64,000 bases of DNA, from NCBI GenBank assembly GCA_024138015.1, contig JAMXBB010000009.1:14092263-14156262 (forward strand). The letters are read 5' to 3'. Both the position numbers and the translations under genes were made by a program. This document shows, piece after piece, positions 61,356 to 64,000 of this stretch. This stretch comes from Lumnitzera littorea (Eukaryota; Streptophyta; Magnoliopsida; Myrtales; Combretaceae). Numbering within the stretch: the first letter of the stretch is position 1; the number at the start of each line of letters is the position of its first letter. A model generated the notes under the pieces. It was not told the DNA's origin and did no database searches. It worked only from the letters and a program-made list of their open reading frames with translations.

Positions 61356-62587
61356 TGTCATGTTATCATTACTTAATCTAAATTAAAGATATGAATTGGC
61401 TCAAGAAGAGCAACAAGTCATATTGATTTCCTTGTCACATGGATCTCTCAAAAGAAATATTTTGATTGTATATAAATATGTAAGCGTTTAAGGAAAAAAA
61501 ACAAAAAAAAAAAAGTCAACACTTTAGAAGTCTAAAAGCTAATTTGCCAAACGTGAAATTTTAGATTTTAGTAATTACTTGGAAAATATTACACATTGAA
61601 CAAACATGGTCCAGATCTAACTAAAGATAAGCATGAACCATATTAAGAGGATCCTATTAATTGATGCCAACAACTGAGGAACTATGAAGAGAATAGATAT
61701 TGATGCTAGCGACTGAGGATCTACGAAGCAAATACTAAATATATATCAAAACCACCTGACTATGGGATAATGAGAAAGTTGCCCTTGAACTCAATATGGC
61801 TAATTTTAGTTCTTTTTATTATTTAAAGCATGAGCAACAACACAACAATTTAAGAATCAAGAAAACTAGACATATACATCAAGGAGGAATCATGACAACA
61901 ATAACTTCATGGTGAACCAACAAGAAGAAAGAAGAAAAAGTAAAAGAATTAAGAGCATAGGGACGAAGAGAATTCAAATCGCCACTTAACTCTACAAATA
62001 GTTCTAGGTGAGAACAGAAAAGAATAGATAAAACACGTCAACATTTAAACGTAAGACATGAAAACTTAACAGATCTCCGCTAGCAATCGTAGCAATAAAA
62101 TTTGATACAAGCAAATGTATACCTCAAAATAAAGCAATGAACAAGGTCGGGGGATTATTTGATGCATGTATACTCCGCTGAGCTTGTCGAGATACTCATT
62201 ATGTTATTTATGTGCCTGATTCCTAGAAGTGGCAAATTTGACATATGGCAATTATACAATAGAAAAGAGGAGCTGAAAGAGTTTGAGAAAAGCAAAGTTA
62301 TGTGTATGGAAGATTTAATATAAGTCTAAATAGGAAATTAAGAGAATAAAATTCTCTACTATCAAGAATTTGTGAACAAACCCATCAAGATACAATGAGG
62401 ATAAGAATCAACAAGAGTCGAAATATTGTCATTTCTCAATTGTTAGTAAAAGATTTGATTTTTGATATTGGAAGACTTTATATGATTTTGATGGGTTTTT
62501 ATTAAGATAAATTTGAATTTGAATGGAGATATGATGATAATGTAAGTTAGAAAGGATGGTAGGAAGAAGATCTCAAATAGATAATAT

Positions 62588-62612
62588 ATATGTATGTATG
62601 TATGTATGTATA
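62588..62612. repeat. (TATG)n microsatellite
   Basis: Five to six TATG units flanked by TATA text. Confidence 0.85.
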
Positions 62613-62942
62613 TTTAGAAAAGATATTGTTGGTGATATTTAGTTGTGCATGAAGATCTGACAAAAGTATTAAAGATTTAATCTATTAGAAATAAGATATT
62701 ATAATATATTACTCGCTATTAAGGAGAAGATTTATTTTATTATACGGTCATGTAAAAAAAAAATCTACCATACCACAAGGTCATTGCCCTCATACCCCTA
62801 CGCTGTTTATGCGTAACGTAACATAACTCTTACAATCTTTGCAGAGACGGGGGGGGGAAGGATGTTGTTATTTCGTTTTGCAATGCTTTAGAACTCCACT
62901 TCACTTTACAACAGCACTACCCCATTTACTGGTATAAACGAA

Positions 62943-62943
<1 letters not shown>

Positions 62944-62984
<41 letters not shown>

Positions 62985-62985
62985 G
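62944..62985. repeat. (AC)n(AT)n compound microsatellite
   Basis: About 13 CA dinucleotides followed directly by about 6 AT dinucleotides, nearly uninterrupted and so probably length-variable. Confidence 0.92.
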
Positions 62986-63397
62986 CATATAACATGGCTA
63001 GATGGGATGTTATGAAAGCCCTACATTTCTTGTGAATACTCCAATGATTTTATTTTTTCTGCCAATAATTGTAAAATGAGAAAGAAATACCAAGAAGAGT
63101 CACCACACATATATTATTTAGCAAATCAATGTCATGTAAGTAATAAGTCAATAGTACGATACAAAAGCATATCGAAATATGTGTTCTGTGGTAGTAAAAT
63201 GAATACTAATATATCATGCTCATCTTGCTAGTGATCCAAAAGAAACATTAATTTCGTAAATATTGGAAGTAATCAAGCAAGTAAAGTCAATATTCAATGC
63301 GTCTACATAACGGTTAAAGAAACAACTTCTAGAAATGCCTAAAACCTCCTTGAATGTATCTAAGGGACTTTTGGTCAGGAGGCAAAATGTAGAGAGC

Positions 63398-64000
63398 TGA
63401 AAATTGTTATATTAGATATTGAGATAAACCCATGATTTATTTAGGCTTGAGTCTTTAGGCTAGGTGATAAAGCCTAAGGAGTCCAGTCCATATTGGGATG
63501 ATTTAGGGAGATTTAGGGAGATTTGGCTTTGTGGGCTTAGAACAGGGATCGTTGGACCGATCCGTTTGCCTCTAACTTTTCTCAAGCAAACTCATGCATA
63601 TATAAGGAAGGCTATTGACTTTGGACCCATTAACTAGCTTATTTTAGATAACTATAAATCAAGTAAGCTCCATTTCATTCATTGATCACCTAGATGATCT
63701 AACGGATATCATCATGCTTAAAAACTTATAAATACTTAATATTTCCTCATCATTAAGGGCTCTTAGAGAAAGATTGGAAAAATGGTGTTTTACTATGAAA
63801 ACTTTGCTCTCTAAAATTAAATAGCATTTAAGCAAAAAATTAATCTCATTCGCTCAAGTTATAAGGTGAATGTCTGAGATCCTCTAAGGTTACCTTATCT
63901 GTCACTTGTGCATTTGAGATACTGAGATTGCCTGTTCTTCCTCCTTATTTTATTCTCACTCAATCATCCTTTTAAGTGACAGTCTTATTTCATTTCTTTG
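63398..64000 (+). repeat. 3' LTR of element V (cut by window end)
   Basis: Starts TGAAAATTGTTATATTAG after a purine-rich stretch (AGGAGGCAAAATGTAGAGAG) that is the likely polypurine tract. TATAAATA at 63727-63734 matches the 5' LTR box. A duplicated word GGGAGATTTA (63505-63526) is specific to this copy. About 50 bases should remain beyond the window. Confidence 0.88.

Larger units (their letters stand above)
59886..63397. other. Non-coding internal region of element V
   Basis: No pol homology on either strand. Sequence around 60170-60260 repeats that at 59420-59510 (CTACAATYGAGTGGA, then a TTAGTCTT word), an internal duplication. G-rich and microsatellite tracts are listed separately. Two opposed frames at 59949-60175 are shadows of each other without homology. 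Confidence 0.6.
56329..64000 (+). mobile_element. Element V: Tat/Ogre-like gag-only LTR retrotransposon (continues past window)
   Basis: Two LTRs in direct orientation (56329-56980 and 63398-64000, the second cut by the window end) enclose a gag pseudogene, a 40-bp minisatellite, a degenerate AGGCTTA-word region and about 3.5 kb of non-coding sequence. No protease, RT, RNase H or integrase is seen. The tRNA-Arg-type primer site and the gag type (YCRFHK zinc motif) point to the Tat/Ogre side of Ty3/gypsy (inference). Probably mobilised, if ever, by an autonomous relative. Confidence 0.85.

Overview
The window is a repeat-dense stretch of a flowering-plant nuclear genome, probably a eudicot (inferred). 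It is very AT-rich, and it holds one spliced gene of the plant-specific DUF4220-DUF594 family. It also holds Ty3/gypsy LTR retrotransposons primed by tRNA-iMet-type sites, fold-back elements and microsatellites. By eye, about four fifths of it is transposon-derived. I see no rRNA, CRISPR array, intact tRNA gene or viral genome.

Layout. 1-15,182: nested copies of a large non-coding repeat, named family A here (A1, A2, A3), a related unit C, a solo LTR (D1, 2128-4430) carrying a tRNA-Arg-like sequence and a 22-bp tandem repeat, and a 342-bp MITE with a 9-bp target duplication. 15,183-20,693: intergenic, with a 707-bp fold-back element. 20,694-23,500: the DUF4220-DUF594 gene, two coding exons, about 761 residues, apparently intact. 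25,130-28,037: a 2.9-kb TG...CA unit (B1) with 5-bp target duplication CATTA. 28,043-31,003: intergenic with a probable MITE.

31,004-52,935 is a nest of retrotransposons that can be unpacked from its target-site duplications. The outer element III (+) is broken by element II (-, 32,888-44,442), by family A copy A4 (45,219-48,767, TSD GGTTA) and by solo LTR D2 (-, 48,914-50,945, TSD GAGCT/AAGCT). Element II is itself broken by element I (+, 33,185-38,609, two 855-bp LTRs, TSD AGTTT), by solo LTR IV (39,263-40,501, TSD AGGTC) and by a solo LTR of its own type (40,830-41,741, TSD ATACC). Where coding sequence spans a break, taking out one insertion plus one TSD copy restores aligned gag or protease reading, which supports the reconstruction.

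53,160-56,200 holds a second, diverged family B copy. 56,329-64,000 is element V, a Tat/Ogre-like gag-only retrotransposon with a 40-bp minisatellite (58,741-59,371) where pol would be expected. Its 3' LTR runs off the window.

The only gene likely to serve the plant is the DUF4220-DUF594 gene. All retrotransposon reading frames are broken by stops, frameshifts or loss of catalytic motifs. The most unusual material is the exact nesting history, the large non-coding A/B/C units with a shared layout and a conserved GC-richer island, and the minisatellite-bearing gag-only element.
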